Shown one piece after another: positions 50,657 to 60,670 of a stretch of 64,000 bases of DNA; the stretch's first letter is position 1, and the number at the start of each line of letters is the position of its first letter. The notes beneath the pieces were generated by a model. That model made no database searches. It was given only the letters and a program-made list of their open reading frames with translations, and had not been told where the DNA came from. The position numbers and the translations under genes were made by a program. Origin of the DNA: GCA-2705995 sp965661625 (GTDB taxonomy: Bacteria; Bacteroidota; Bacteroidia; Flavobacteriales_G; Salibacteraceae); contig CBFIEM010000001.1 of NCBI GenBank assembly GCA_965661625.1, positions 1 to 64,000 of the forward strand. Direction: 5' to 3'.

Positions 50657-52435
50657 TTGAAAGTGAACTCACAAAAATCCATTGCTGTCCTCCCGTTTAG
50701 TGACCTCAGTGTTGCTGGTGAAAACGAATACATCTGCGATGGAATCACTGAGGAGATCATCAACGCCTTGTCTAAAATAGATGGCTTAAAAGTTATCTCT
50801 CGCACATCAAGTTTCTTTTTCAAGAACCATAAAACCTCTCTTGATGAAATTGCAAAAAAGCTCGGTGTAGCAATCCTTATAGAAGGCAGTGCGCAGATTC
50901 ATGATGGTAAAATTCGAGTTCGTGCCAAGCTAATCGATGTTGAAGAGGATAACCATTTTTGGTCGGAGACCTGGGATCGCATGCTGGAGAACCTTTTTGA
51001 AACACAAGATGAAATCAGCCTACTAATCGCCGATAAAATCCGAGAGCAACACGGGCATTTAAACATTTCAAACCAGCTGGTGGAAAGCCCTACAAAGAGC
51101 ATATCCTCCTACGAGCACCTGTTAAAGGGACGTCATCATTTTTACAAATGGAATCCTGAGGATACGAATCTGGCCATTGAGCACTTTGAAAAATCTGTAG
51201 CGCTTGATGAAAACCTTGTAGAGGGATATATTGGTATTGCAGATAGCTACAGCTTTATGGCTGTAGCTGGTTTTGCTCCACGTGAAGAAGCCTGGCAAAA
51301 ATGCACAACAGCTTTAGGCATTGCAAAAAAACTGGACCCTAACCATGCCGGACTCAATTACATGCTGGGCATGCAGTCCTTCTTTACCGAAGCAGATTTT
51401 GCGGCAGCCATGGAGTACGGCATGAGGTCAATTGCGGCTAAGCCAACTTACTCAGAAGCCCATCAATTTGTTTCTTTCCTTCACACATTGCAAGGCGATT
51501 TTAAAAAGGCACAAGAGCACATTTTATTTGCTAAATCCTCAGATCCGTTAAATCTTGAGACCAAATTCTTTGAGGCGAATTATTACTATCGCGTGGGTGA
51601 ATATGAGAAAGCCAAAACAATTTTAAACGAGTTGTTGGAAGCAAATGATAAAAACCTTCCCGCACTAATCATCAGTGTAAACATCCTCATACGAGAAGGA
51701 AAACTCAAACAAGCTCAGCAGACAATAAATAATGTTCCTGAGGAGGCCATGACGCCCGATGAAAGACTAGGGCTCCTTGCTGTAATCGAAGCGATCGAAG
51801 GAAATGACACTACGCATTTACAAACCTTAGAAAAGAACGCTCAAGCAACAGATGCCCACCATGCCCATTCTTATCTTTTCGTCACCTACGCCAATCACGG
51901 GCAATTTGATGAGGCATTTGCTATTTTAGAAAAGCTTTTCGAAAATGCCTCTTCTATATTACTAATTTCCTTTAGTGGACCATTAGGAGAGCCCATCCAT
52001 TCAGATCCAAGGTATCAGCAATATCATGGCAAGGTGTATCCACGAGTCGTGCAAAAACCAAAAATTAAAAAACCCAAGCAACCAGATCCAGCACTTACCA
52101 ATGAGCACGTTGAGAAGCTTAAGGCTTATGTAGAAACAGAACGGCCATACCTCAACCCTTCATTGACGCTGCGCTCTTTAGCCGAACAGGTAGCTATCCA
52201 CCCGAATCAGCTTTCGTGGTTATTGAATGAATCCATCGGCAAAAACTTCAACCAGTTCCTCAATGAAAAGCGTATTGAACACTTCAAGCAACTTGTTCTT
52301 GATCCTGACAATTCACATATTTCACTGATTGGTCTGGCCTACGAAAGTGGCTTCAGCTCAAAGACAGTTTTCAATACGGCATTCAAAAAAACTGTTGGAA
52401 TGACGCCAAAAGCATTTCAGAAAAGTCAGGCGTAA
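50657..52435 (+). CDS. TolB_N/FlgO-like - TPR - AraC fused regulator
   Basis: A 592-residue protein with three parts. Residues 6-130 are a TolB N-terminal/FlgO-like domain (SIAVLPFSDLSVAGENEYIC, VISRTSSFFFKNHKTSLDEI, ILIEGSAQIHDGKIRVRAKL). Residues 150-440 hold TPR-type helices (AIEHFEKSVALDENLVEGYI). The last 100 residues are an AraC-type double helix-turn-helix (LTLRSLAEQVAIHPNQLSWL, LAYESGFSSKTVFNTAFKKT). No membrane helix is seen. The start is taken as TTG at 50657; GTG at 50663 is equally possible. As the first gene before four co-directional genes it probably controls them; the inducer is unknown. Confidence 0.86.
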   Translation: MKVNSQKSIAVLPFSDLSVAGENEYICDGITEEIINALSKIDGLKVISRTSSFFFKNHKTSLDEIAKKLGVAILIEGSAQIHDGKIRVRAKLIDVEEDNHFWSETWDRMLENLFETQDEISLLIADKIREQHGHLNISNQLVESPTKSISSYEHLLKGRHHFYKWNPEDTNLAIEHFEKSVALDENLVEGYIGIADSYSFMAVAGFAPREEAWQKCTTALGIAKKLDPNHAGLNYMLGMQSFFTEADFAAAMEYGMRSIAAKPTYSEAHQFVSFLHTLQGDFKKAQEHILFAKSSDPLNLETKFFEANYYYRVGEYEKAKTILNELLEANDKNLPALIISVNILIREGKLKQAQQTINNVPEEAMTPDERLGLLAVIEAIEGNDTTHLQTLEKNAQATDAHHAHSYLFVTYANHGQFDEAFAILEKLFENASSILLISFSGPLGEPIHSDPRYQQYHGKVYPRVVQKPKIKKPKQPDPALTNEHVEKLKAYVETERPYLNPSLTLRSLAEQVAIHPNQLSWLLNESIGKNFNQFLNEKRIEHFKQLVLDPDNSHISLIGLAYESGFSSKTVFNTAFKKTVGMTPKAFQKSQA

Positions 52436-52538
52436 TCAAACAAGTTGGTTCTGAATTATAATTCGGAACCTCTTCTTAATATCTCGAACAAATACCCTTT
52501 CACTTCTTGCTTCTTTTGTCATGAATTAAAAAAGAGCC

Positions 52539-53525
52539 ATGACACAAACAATGAAAGCAATAGTAGCAACGGGGTACGGATCGCCCGAGGTGCTGCAATT
52601 ACAAAAAGTAGCTAAACCAGTACCAAAATCCCATGAAGTATTGGTGAAAGTAATGACAGCTTCCGCCACCACCGCAGATGCAATGATGCGTACCGGGAAA
52701 CCTTACATCGCGCGGCTGTTTATAGGTATCATAAAACCGAAAAAACCTATTCCGGGAACTGGTTTCGCTGGAATCGTGGAGCAGGTGGGCAAAGACGTAA
52801 AAGACTTTGAAGTTGGAGCGCGCGTATTTGGAGAAACGGCTTTTGGCTTCAGCTCGAATGCAGAATACCTTACCCTATCCGCAAAAGGAGTAATCCTTCA
52901 TATGCCAGAGAATCTTGATTTTGCTGAAGCGGCAAATTTCTGCGACGGACACCTTACTTCGTTCAATTTCCTCAGTGAGATTGCCCACCTTAAACCCGGT
53001 CAAAAGGTGCTCATCAATGGAGCATCTGGAGCACTTGGCACCTCAGCCATCCAGATTGCAAAGTACCTAGGCGCTCATGTTACGGGTGTATGCAGCGGAA
53101 GAAATGCAGGTTTGGTCAAAGCTCTTGGTGCTGAAGAGGTGATTGACTATCAACAAAAAGACTTTACAAAGAGCCGTGAGCAGTACGATATTGTTTACGA
53201 TACCATCGGGAAAAGCTCATTCAAACGCTGTAAACGTATTTTGACAGAACACGGCACCTACTTATCGCCAGTACTTAAGTTTCCGCTGCTACTCCACATG
53301 ATAAGCACTGCAGTAATCGGAAAGCAAAAAGCAAAGTTTGAAGCAACAGGCGCAAACAAAGAAGATAAGTTACGCCATATGCTTAGCAATGTGCTTGACA
53401 TCCATGAGGCTGGAAAGCTAAAGACCTTTATCGACCGACAGTTTACATTGGAAAAACTTTCAGAAGCCCATCATTACATCGACTCTGGACGCAAGAAAGG
53501 TAACGTAGTAATTGTAGCCGCTTAA
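52539..53525 (+). CDS. Zinc-independent medium-chain oxidoreductase (quinone reductase-like)
   Basis: A 328-residue MDR-superfamily enzyme. The substrate domain opens MKAIVATGYGSPEVLQLQKV, with PGTGFAGIVEQVGKDVKDFE in the middle. The NAD(P) domain shows LINGASGALGTSAIQIAKYL and the tail HHYIDSGRKKGNVVIVAA. The catalytic-zinc cysteine and histidine ligands of alcohol dehydrogenases are absent, which fits the quinone oxidoreductase branch. It probably reduces an enone, quinone or aldehyde with NADPH. It is the first enzyme gene of the cassette. Confidence 0.87.
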   Translation: MTQTMKAIVATGYGSPEVLQLQKVAKPVPKSHEVLVKVMTASATTADAMMRTGKPYIARLFIGIIKPKKPIPGTGFAGIVEQVGKDVKDFEVGARVFGETAFGFSSNAEYLTLSAKGVILHMPENLDFAEAANFCDGHLTSFNFLSEIAHLKPGQKVLINGASGALGTSAIQIAKYLGAHVTGVCSGRNAGLVKALGAEEVIDYQQKDFTKSREQYDIVYDTIGKSSFKRCKRILTEHGTYLSPVLKFPLLLHMISTAVIGKQKAKFEATGANKEDKLRHMLSNVLDIHEAGKLKTFIDRQFTLEKLSEAHHYIDSGRKKGNVVIVAA

Positions 53526-53570
53526 CACAACAAACAAATTAATCATACATAACATCAACAAATTATTGCC

Positions 53571-54221
53571 ATGAAAAATCTATCAATAATCCCATTTATC
53601 TTTTTAGCACTTACAACGTTTGCTCAAACTGATTCTACGCTAGATGAATCAACTGAAGTAACCCATAAGTGGAGGTTAAGTATTCCCTATTTTGTTCCTG
53701 AAGGACTACTCGTGAGTTCTTGGAACGATCACACAAGTACACAGCACATAGAGCTTCACATAAAGCGCAACCTAGATGATAAGAACATCATCGGAGTGAA
53801 GTTTACCCATTTTCGGTTGTTTCAACCAATGGGAATCACCTGGTGGGATGGCCTGTTGGATAAGATAGAATCAGAAAGTGAATACTATCCTGGACATGTG
53901 CGCGCATTGGGATTAGGGTTATCCTACCAACGTATGCTGTGGAAAGGCTTATTTGCCACCGCTGAGGTATTGCCTCAGTATCAAACCTATTTGGATATAG
54001 ATGGTAATAACATTGGAAATGGTTTCAAACTTTACACTTCCTATCATCTTGGTTACCACCTCGCATTTGGTAAGAAAAAACACTTTTTCATAGAGCCGCA
54101 GATCAACTGCATGCTCTGGACATCTGATAACAATGCTGCCGATGGGTTTAAGGAGTTGGACGATAAGTGGAGAAACTACTTCCTATTGGAACCTCAGGTT
54201 TACTTGGGTTGGAAATTTTAA
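53571..54221 (+). CDS. Exported beta-barrel-like protein of unknown function
   Basis: A 216-residue protein with a signal peptide (residues 1-19, ending TTFAQ). The rest alternates beta strands with aromatic girdles (IIGVKFTHFRLFQPMGITWW, LGLGLSYQRMLWKGLFATAE, HLGYHLAFGKKKHFFIEPQI) and ends in Phe (PQVYLGWKF), the usual mark of outer-membrane barrels. No family is recognised. Its position within the cassette suggests a channel or an outer-membrane enzyme linked to the neighbouring hydrolase and oxidoreductase; this is a guess. Confidence 0.75.
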   Translation: MKNLSIIPFIFLALTTFAQTDSTLDESTEVTHKWRLSIPYFVPEGLLVSSWNDHTSTQHIELHIKRNLDDKNIIGVKFTHFRLFQPMGITWWDGLLDKIESESEYYPGHVRALGLGLSYQRMLWKGLFATAEVLPQYQTYLDIDGNNIGNGFKLYTSYHLGYHLAFGKKKHFFIEPQINCMLWTSDNNAADGFKELDDKWRNYFLLEPQVYLGWKF

Positions 54222-54252
54222 GCTATTGTCCTTAAAGTCTTATCCCTGTTCA

Positions 54253-54972
54253 ATGTTCCTAAACACAACATCAACCCTTAAAACACGAAAATTGAAAACA
54301 CTCAATTCTGCATTAATTGCTGGCTGTTCGCTCCTCCTGATGGCCATTACTGCTGGTTTTGCCTTTGGATATGCACATACCAGCCTCGTAGTTCCCGGTG
54401 AGCCTTCTCTTACCTTAGCCAACATCCAAAACGCAGCTGGGCTGTTTGACTATGAATTAATTGGCTGGGGAATTATTCTCATAACCGACCTGTTGGTTGC
54501 TCTGAGTTTGTATTGGTTTTTCCGTCCTGTTGACAAACTTACATCGCTTATTACGGGAGTTATTCGCTTGGTGTATGCTGCTATTCTGGCCATTGCCATC
54601 TATCAGCTGCTGGCCGCATGGAGTTTAGCATCCACCAACAGCCCAGATGCTAACAAGGTCATGGAACTTATTAGCAACTTTGAAGCGTACTGGTCATTAG
54701 GATTGATCATTTTTGGTTTACATTTAGTTGGCCTTGGGTGTTTGAGTTATAAGTCTAAAGCTGTCCCGCAGTGGATAGGCTTTCTACTCTATGTAGCTGG
54801 AGTAAGTTACATTGTAATCAACTTGATGAAAGCGCTCATGCCCCAGATCATGGAAATCATTGTAGCGGCAGAAATCGTGTTGAGTGCGCCCATGGCAATA
54901 TCAGAACTGGCATTTGCTGTTTGGCTGCTTCGCAAAGGAATACGTATGGACTTTACAAACGAAACCAATTAA
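54253..54972 (+). CDS. DUF4386 family membrane protein
   Basis: A 239-residue membrane protein with six predicted helices. DUF4386-like features are GLFDYELIGWGIILITDLLV, LYWFFRPVDKLTSLITGVIR, and GLHLVGLGCLSYKSKAVPQW followed by IGFLLYVAGVSYIV. The start is placed at ATG 54253, just after the previous gene. A TTG at 54292 (LKTLNSALIAG) would give a shorter N-terminus nearer to the first helix and is also possible. A longer frame from 54133 lies inside the previous gene and is not used. Function of the family is unknown. Confidence 0.83.
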   Translation: MFLNTTSTLKTRKLKTLNSALIAGCSLLLMAITAGFAFGYAHTSLVVPGEPSLTLANIQNAAGLFDYELIGWGIILITDLLVALSLYWFFRPVDKLTSLITGVIRLVYAAILAIAIYQLLAAWSLASTNSPDANKVMELISNFEAYWSLGLIIFGLHLVGLGCLSYKSKAVPQWIGFLLYVAGVSYIVINLMKALMPQIMEIIVAAEIVLSAPMAISELAFAVWLLRKGIRMDFTNETN

Positions 54973-54978
54973 GCACCA

Positions 54979-55851
54979 ATGTCATTCTTTAAAACCGAAC
55001 AAGGCAAGCAAGAAATTTTCGACCTCTACAATGAGAAACTCGAGGAGCTGAACATCGCATATGAGTATGTAAATGTTGAGAGCAGTTTTGGAAACACCAA
55101 CATCATTTGTACTGGCAATCCGGCGAACCCTCCAATCATCCTCGTCCATGGCTCTAATGCTTGTGCACCGATAGCTTTGGAAACATATCCTACCCTGAGT
55201 GCACATTTCCGGGTTTATGCGGTTGATGTACCCGCACAGCCGAACAAAAGCACTGAGACCAGGATGAGTATGAAGGACAACTCGTATGGCCGCTGGATGA
55301 ATGAGGTTATGGAACGATTGGACATTGAAAATGCACGCATGATCGGCTTTTCATTGGGTGGATTGGTCATCTTAAAAACACTGGAATTCAACGAAAGCCG
55401 AATCAAATCAGTGTACCTAGTGGCTCCTGCCTATATCGTTAATGGAAATCCGCTTAAGCTCTTGTTTAAGGTTTTTATTCCCATTCGCCGTTACATCTGC
55501 ACGGACAATATAAAATACGTGGAGCAATTTCTGGCCGAGCTATTCACATCACGCGATGAATTTGCAATAAGGTTTTTGGCCAGCGTATTTCGTCATTACA
55601 TCATGGATTTCAAACCAGTTCCAACCATTGGCCCAGCCGCTGCAAAGTCCATTAAAACGCCTATTTATTTGTTTACGGCTAAAAACGATTTGGTTTTTCC
55701 GGGAGAGAAAATGATCAAGCGGGCATCGCGAATATTCCCTTCCCTAAAGTCTTCCATGTTATTTGAAGACTCAAAACACGTGCAGTGCAAAGCTGAAAAT
55801 CAAACCATTGAGGCAATGGTCATTTCAAACCTTAAGTCAAACGGACAATGA
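54979..55851 (+). CDS. Alpha/beta hydrolase
   Basis: A 290-residue alpha/beta-hydrolase-fold enzyme. The oxyanion strand is PPIILVHGSNACAPIALETY, the nucleophile elbow is MIGFSLGGLVILKTLEF (Ser in GFSLGG), the acid is in LFTAKNDLVFPGEKM and the His in FEDSKHVQCKAE. No signal peptide, so cytoplasmic. Ester or lactone hydrolysis is likely; no substrate can be given. It begins 6 bases after the DUF4386 gene and ends the cassette. The 290 bases that follow, up to 56141, hold nothing I can identify. Confidence 0.88.
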   Translation: MSFFKTEQGKQEIFDLYNEKLEELNIAYEYVNVESSFGNTNIICTGNPANPPIILVHGSNACAPIALETYPTLSAHFRVYAVDVPAQPNKSTETRMSMKDNSYGRWMNEVMERLDIENARMIGFSLGGLVILKTLEFNESRIKSVYLVAPAYIVNGNPLKLLFKVFIPIRRYICTDNIKYVEQFLAELFTSRDEFAIRFLASVFRHYIMDFKPVPTIGPAAAKSIKTPIYLFTAKNDLVFPGEKMIKRASRIFPSLKSSMLFEDSKHVQCKAENQTIEAMVISNLKSNGQ

Positions 55852-56141
55852 AAGCCAACATAAGACCTACTCGGGCCTCATGTTCAAACTCTTGATTGGA
55901 ATACGTGTAGGAATTCCACAGGACAACCTATGGTTTTGGATAAGTTGAATTAACCGTTGGTGACGCAATTGACTACATACAAAAAGCATCATCACAAAAC
56001 GAAGGGAACAAAAACACCAAACCATAGCTGATACTCACCTTCACACGATCAGGTTTTAACAAGTACAAACCATTTAAAAAGTTTCCATCCCTTCACTTTA
56101 GGCTGAATTTTGCGAAATAATAAAGCTTAAAGAGCTAACAC

Positions 56142-59100
56142 CTAGTGAACAATCAACTTCCTTACAAAGGACTGATGCTGTGATGTTACGCGCACAAAGT
56201 ATGTTCCTGCAGACCAGTTAGAGGTGGTAACTACCGTCGTTGTAGTTCCGTTCACATTCCCTTGATAAACCGTATTTCCTGCAACACCCACTATTTGCAA
56301 TTCATAGTTCACCGCTGTTGGGCCGGTAATAAACAGGTCGCCTAGCACCGGATTCGGATACACACTCCAAGCATGCTCTGTTAGGGGTAAATCGGTTCCA
56401 AGTGGCCAAATGTTAACCTGTACAGCAAGGGAGTCGCTGCAACCGAATTGATTGGTTTCAACTACCCCAATAACACCTACTGGACCATTGCCCCACGATA
56501 CATTCACCGCATTATTGGTGGTGAAATTAATCATCCCGCCATTTACCGTCCACTGGTATGAAGATCCATTTGTTGGGTTGATCAAATACGTATAAGAAAC
56601 GGTTCCCTGAACGGTCAACGGACCAGTAATGGGACTAATAACTGGTGCTGGTTGAACGGTAAACGTATGGAAACTGGTATCTGAACACAGTCCATTGGAA
56701 ACGGCATAACTGATCTGGTGCTGTCCAACAGGAAGCTGACTGGGTGTAAGCACTCCTCCAGAAACTCCAGGTCCTGCAAATGTTCCTCCTGTAGGGTTTC
56801 CTTGAAGTGTAATTGGCATCTCATTCTCGCAGACTTGCTCTGGCGCATTTAAAATCTCAGCTAACCCATCGCTTACTTGGATGGCCTCAACAGCTGATCC
56901 TACACAATGACCATTTGTTACGGTGTACACAATATTAAACTGCCCAAGTCCAGTGATTGCTGGGTCAAAAACCCCACCACTAACGCCGGGCCCTGAATAA
57001 GTTCCACCAAATGGCGAACCGTTAGACAAAGTAATTGGCGCTGCACTAATACAAACCGAATTGAACGGCTGCAAGTTAACTTGCGGTGTTGTATCCACAG
57101 TTACGGTAAAGGTATCTACACCCGAACAGCCATTTTGTGCATAATTATAAATTACATCAAGCACACCTGAACCAGCTAAAGCCGGATCAAATACGGTGTC
57201 GTTTACAACACCTGGTCCGCTATATACCCCACCAGAAGGCTGACCTTGAGTCAGGTTAAAGGCTGCATCTCCACTGCAAATACTATCTAAGTTGGTTGTT
57301 GTTACTGAAATGGAACTCGTTACCTGAACTACTGTGTTCGCCGTATCTGAACAACCTGTGGTGGTAGAAGTAAACAAGTAAGTTACCGTATGTGCACCTA
57401 TTCCAAGGGCCCCAGGATCAAGTGTTAATGCTGGCGTTCCATTAATCAGGTAAATCCCGCCAGCAGGTTGACCTTGATTTAAACTGATTGGTGTACCACC
57501 AATACATACATCAGGAATCGACCCTATGCTTACCGTTGGTGGAGCCAAAACTGTAATCACCGTGCTATCTGAAGCCGTGCACGAACCATTTGATGCCGTA
57601 TAAAAAACAGTTGATGAGCCCGGTGGTACCTGAGTAGGATCAAATTGATTATTTGACACACCAAGGCCCGAAAACGTTCCACCTTGAGGGGTTCCGCCAT
57701 TTAAGGTGTGTGCAGTGTCGTTTCCACAAAATGGGCCATAAGTACCCGCAGAAATCGTCGGGCCAGAAACCACTGTTTGCTGAAAATTAGCTACTGCCGA
57801 ACAGCCATTCGTATCGGTAAATGTATACGTTAAATTAAACGTTCCTATTCCTGAAACTGCTGGATCAAAAGAACCATTTACAACTCCTGTACCCGCGTAT
57901 ACCCCGCCACTTGGAGTTCCACCTGTAAGCGGAACCGGACTACTGCTGTCGCAGATGTCGGGAACTTGAGCTTGTGAAACTGCAGGCATGTTGTTTACCG
58001 TAATGGGTTGACTTACTGTTGTGCTACATGTTCCTGTAATAAGGGTGTAATCAATACTGTAAGTACCTGGCCCAACAAAAGTAGGGTCGAACTGAGCACC
58101 AAAAACTCCTTGTCCGCTAAAGGTCCCTCCACTTGGAGTAGCAGAGAGGGGCACTAATCCCGCATTAACACATACATCCGTTGGGATTGATAAGGTAATG
58201 GATGAGGCACCAATTACATTGATGGTTTGAGCCGTAGAGTCCATGCAATTGCCCGAGCCCACCACATAGCTAATAATGTGTGACCCTGACCCTGCAGTTG
58301 CAGGATCAAACATTCCGTTGGTAACTGCCGGACCGCTATAGACTCCTCCACTTGGAGTTCCACCAGTTAACATAAACGGTGCATCTGTTTCACATGCATC
58401 TGCAAATGGAGCAAGTGCTGCCGTTGGAATGGAGTCTACCCAAATTGAATCCGTACCAACCGATACACATCCATTTGATCCAGTAGCACTGTATGTAAAA
58501 ACAATGTTCCCTGTACCAGATGCACTTGGGTCAAACACGCTACCTGTTATCCCGCTTCCAGCAAATGTACCTCCTTGAGGTGTTCCTACAAGGGTTGTGG
58601 AAGCATCCCCCTCGCACAACGTATCGGGTGCGGTAATGGAGATGTTAAGTGCAGTATCTACTAGAATGAAGTTCAGTTTTGTTTCAACATCAGATCCACT
58701 CTGATTAGAGGCCGTTAATGCGACCAAATAAGTTCCCGGAGTGGAATAGGTTACGGTTGGATTTTGTAGGGTGCTCGATGCCGGAGTTCCTCCCGTAAAT
58801 GTCCAAGACCACGATGTAGGGTTGTTTAACGACAAATCTGTAAACGTAACGGTGTTTCCAGCGCAGATATTAGAATCACTCGCGCTAAACTCCGCAACAG
58901 GAACAGTATTGATGGATAGTCCGCTTAAGATCAATGCGAAATCCTGATTGGCATTGTTGTTCAACGTGCCCTTATGTGTAACGGTAATGGTGTAGTACCC
59001 TGGGGTAGTTGTACCGATATAAACCTTCTCCACATTATCACGGTTATTGTCGCCCGTAGTTGCAGCGTTCGCTGGATTCGCTGGGTCTAAGATATAGGGG

Positions 59101-60638
59101 TCAAATACAACCCCATTTGGATCGGTTATGCGAAGATCCAAATCGTTCACCAGCATACGCGTGGTATCATCAACAGCAACCGCTGTAGGGGTTCCAGGCA
59201 CATCCGTCCAACAGATGGTTCCCGTTAAAGGAGACAATCCATCTGAATATACACTGAGGGTATACGTGGAATTATTCGCCAAGCTGTTTTCCAATATGCG
59301 GTTTGTAACCGTGTCAGCAATTGCATCGGCTGCTGCTTTTGTATTTAACAAACCCCATCCAAATTCATAATCGGGTCCATTTGCACCTCCTGCCTCTGAT
59401 GCCGTTTGAATAATCAGCCCTTTTAAGGTTGCTGCTTTCATCGAAACACCATTGCTATCGTTGTACATCTCTTGCAACAAGATCAACGAGCCAGAAACAC
59501 TAGGTGCCGACATGGAAGTACCGCTCGAGCTGTAGTAATCTGTATTATTTGCACTTCCCGTAGAAAGTAATGAAATACCATTACCTACTATATCGGGCTT
59601 TATCCTGCCATCGTCTGTAGGACCCCATCCACTAAAAGATGACATCACCACATCTGACGGTTGGGTGTACCCATTGGGAATGTCGCTAACTGCTCCAACA
59701 GTAAGGATGTTCTTAGCGTTTCCATTAGTCGAAATACAATCGTAACCCAATACACCGCCATCATCCGGGCGTGTAGTGGTGCTTGGAACCCATCCCGAAA
59801 AATTATCCCAAACTAAATGAGGTGTATTCGCTGCTGCACCATCATTCCGATCATTTCCCGCTGATTTTACAATCAAATAATACGGCGCATTTGCAGCAAT
59901 AACGTCCCAATCTTCAGCGCTATTCGTGTAGCGTCCAAAATTCACATCTTCAGAAGCTGAGAGCGTAGTATCACCGTACCAGTATAAATCTGTGCCATCG
60001 TCATACCATCCGGTTATTGTACCGTAAGAGTGATTCGAAACAAGGCCTCCACCTGCAGCGAAGGTTGTCATTTCTGCATCATCTGAATTCCAATCGTGAG
60101 CAGATAAATTAGCAGCGTAGGCCATGCCTTTAGCTCCGGCATTCATACCAGCAGCCATCATAGTACCAGCAACGTGCGTTGCATGATCACTTAATGATGA
60201 CGCGCCATCCACCTGCGTAACGCGTGATCCATATTCTTGATGAGAAACAAGAACTGCTCCTCCATCCCATTCACCCAGGGTCATTCCCGCACCATCAAGC
60301 CCATAACCATTACTGTTGCTCGCCCATACTTCATCCGTTGAAACAGTTTGAGCAGCATCCAGGTTATCCGTTACAAAGTACACCGGACGCCCGCGTTCAT
60401 TTATGCCGACAAACTCTGCAACCCTGCGATCTGGCAAAGTTACCCGCAATTTAATCTGATGCATCGCAGCAAATTCAGCTGCAGCTGCCTGTTGTTCAAT
60501 AAAAGTCATGCGAAATTCTGTTCCCAAGCGATTAAGCTCTTCAACTTGAGTACCCTGAACTTGGGTATGGTCTTGAGCAATAAGTGGGTTCATGTAGGCA
60601 GTTGCTATAACTGCTAAAAAAACGTAAACGTGCTTCAT
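56142..60638 (-). CDS. Large secreted subtilisin-family (S8) protease with Ig-like repeats and T9SS sorting domain
   Basis: A 1,498-residue exported protease. A signal peptide (1-21) and an N-terminal region to about 105 precede the S8 domain. The triad is Asp125 (GEWDGG), His152 (SDHATHVAGT) and Ser375 (SSGTSMSAPS), with Asn262 (KSAGND) as the oxyanion residue. A P-domain-like beta sandwich follows (about 445-590), then a PKD domain (ICAGNTVTFTDLSLNNPTSW). Nine tandem Ig-like repeats come next, and a C-terminal type A T9SS sorting domain (AWSVYPNPVLGDLFITGP to FVRKLIVH). It should digest protein outside the cell or stay cell-bound. A TATATTTG element lies just upstream. Confidence 0.92.
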   Translation of the reverse strand: MKHVYVFLAVIATAYMNPLIAQDHTQVQGTQVEELNRLGTEFRMTFIEQQAAAAEFAAMHQIKLRVTLPDRRVAEFVGINERGRPVYFVTDNLDAAQTVSTDEVWASNSNGYGLDGAGMTLGEWDGGAVLVSHQEYGSRVTQVDGASSLSDHATHVAGTMMAAGMNAGAKGMAYAANLSAHDWNSDDAEMTTFAAGGGLVSNHSYGTITGWYDDGTDLYWYGDTTLSASEDVNFGRYTNSAEDWDVIAANAPYYLIVKSAGNDRNDGAAANTPHLVWDNFSGWVPSTTTRPDDGGVLGYDCISTNGNAKNILTVGAVSDIPNGYTQPSDVVMSSFSGWGPTDDGRIKPDIVGNGISLLSTGSANNTDYYSSSGTSMSAPSVSGSLILLQEMYNDSNGVSMKAATLKGLIIQTASEAGGANGPDYEFGWGLLNTKAAADAIADTVTNRILENSLANNSTYTLSVYSDGLSPLTGTICWTDVPGTPTAVAVDDTTRMLVNDLDLRITDPNGVVFDPYILDPANPANAATTGDNNRDNVEKVYIGTTTPGYYTITVTHKGTLNNNANQDFALILSGLSINTVPVAEFSASDSNICAGNTVTFTDLSLNNPTSWSWTFTGGTPASSTLQNPTVTYSTPGTYLVALTASNQSGSDVETKLNFILVDTALNISITAPDTLCEGDASTTLVGTPQGGTFAGSGITGSVFDPSASGTGNIVFTYSATGSNGCVSVGTDSIWVDSIPTAALAPFADACETDAPFMLTGGTPSGGVYSGPAVTNGMFDPATAGSGSHIISYVVGSGNCMDSTAQTINVIGASSITLSIPTDVCVNAGLVPLSATPSGGTFSGQGVFGAQFDPTFVGPGTYSIDYTLITGTCSTTVSQPITVNNMPAVSQAQVPDICDSSSPVPLTGGTPSGGVYAGTGVVNGSFDPAVSGIGTFNLTYTFTDTNGCSAVANFQQTVVSGPTISAGTYGPFCGNDTAHTLNGGTPQGGTFSGLGVSNNQFDPTQVPPGSSTVFYTASNGSCTASDSTVITVLAPPTVSIGSIPDVCIGGTPISLNQGQPAGGIYLINGTPALTLDPGALGIGAHTVTYLFTSTTTGCSDTANTVVQVTSSISVTTTNLDSICSGDAAFNLTQGQPSGGVYSGPGVVNDTVFDPALAGSGVLDVIYNYAQNGCSGVDTFTVTVDTTPQVNLQPFNSVCISAAPITLSNGSPFGGTYSGPGVSGGVFDPAITGLGQFNIVYTVTNGHCVGSAVEAIQVSDGLAEILNAPEQVCENEMPITLQGNPTGGTFAGPGVSGGVLTPSQLPVGQHQISYAVSNGLCSDTSFHTFTVQPAPVISPITGPLTVQGTVSYTYLINPTNGSSYQWTVNGGMINFTTNNAVNVSWGNGPVGVIGVVETNQFGCSDSLAVQVNIWPLGTDLPLTEHAWSVYPNPVLGDLFITGPTAVNYELQIVGVAGNTVYQGNVNGTTTTVVTTSNWSAGTYFVRVTSQHQSFVRKLIVH
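56640..58660 (-). repeat. Nine Ig-like repeats in the S8 protease
   Basis: Units of about 74-76 residues share C-x(5-7)-LTGG-x-PSGGVYSGPGV-x-x-G-x-FDP near the start and Y-x-x-x-NGC near the end (for example GGTPSGGVYSGPAVTNGMFD, GGTPSGGVYAGTGVVNGSFD). They are related to one another but well diverged at DNA level. The unit length happens to equal that of the SprB units in the adhesin, but the motifs differ. Edges are approximate. Confidence 0.78.
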
Positions 60639-60670
60639 AGTCGGTTTAATTTCAAGAGCTTGAGCAGTTT

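Noticed and set aside
54133..54252. Longer N-terminus for the DUF4386 protein, starting within the preceding barrel gene
   Set aside because: It would add 40 residues in the wrong frame of a convincing upstream gene and push the first membrane helix far from the N-terminus.
55852..56141. Short open frame of about 60 codons overlapping the end of the alpha/beta hydrolase gene
   Set aside because: Most of it is out-of-frame hydrolase sequence; the rest has no start, family or conservation signal.
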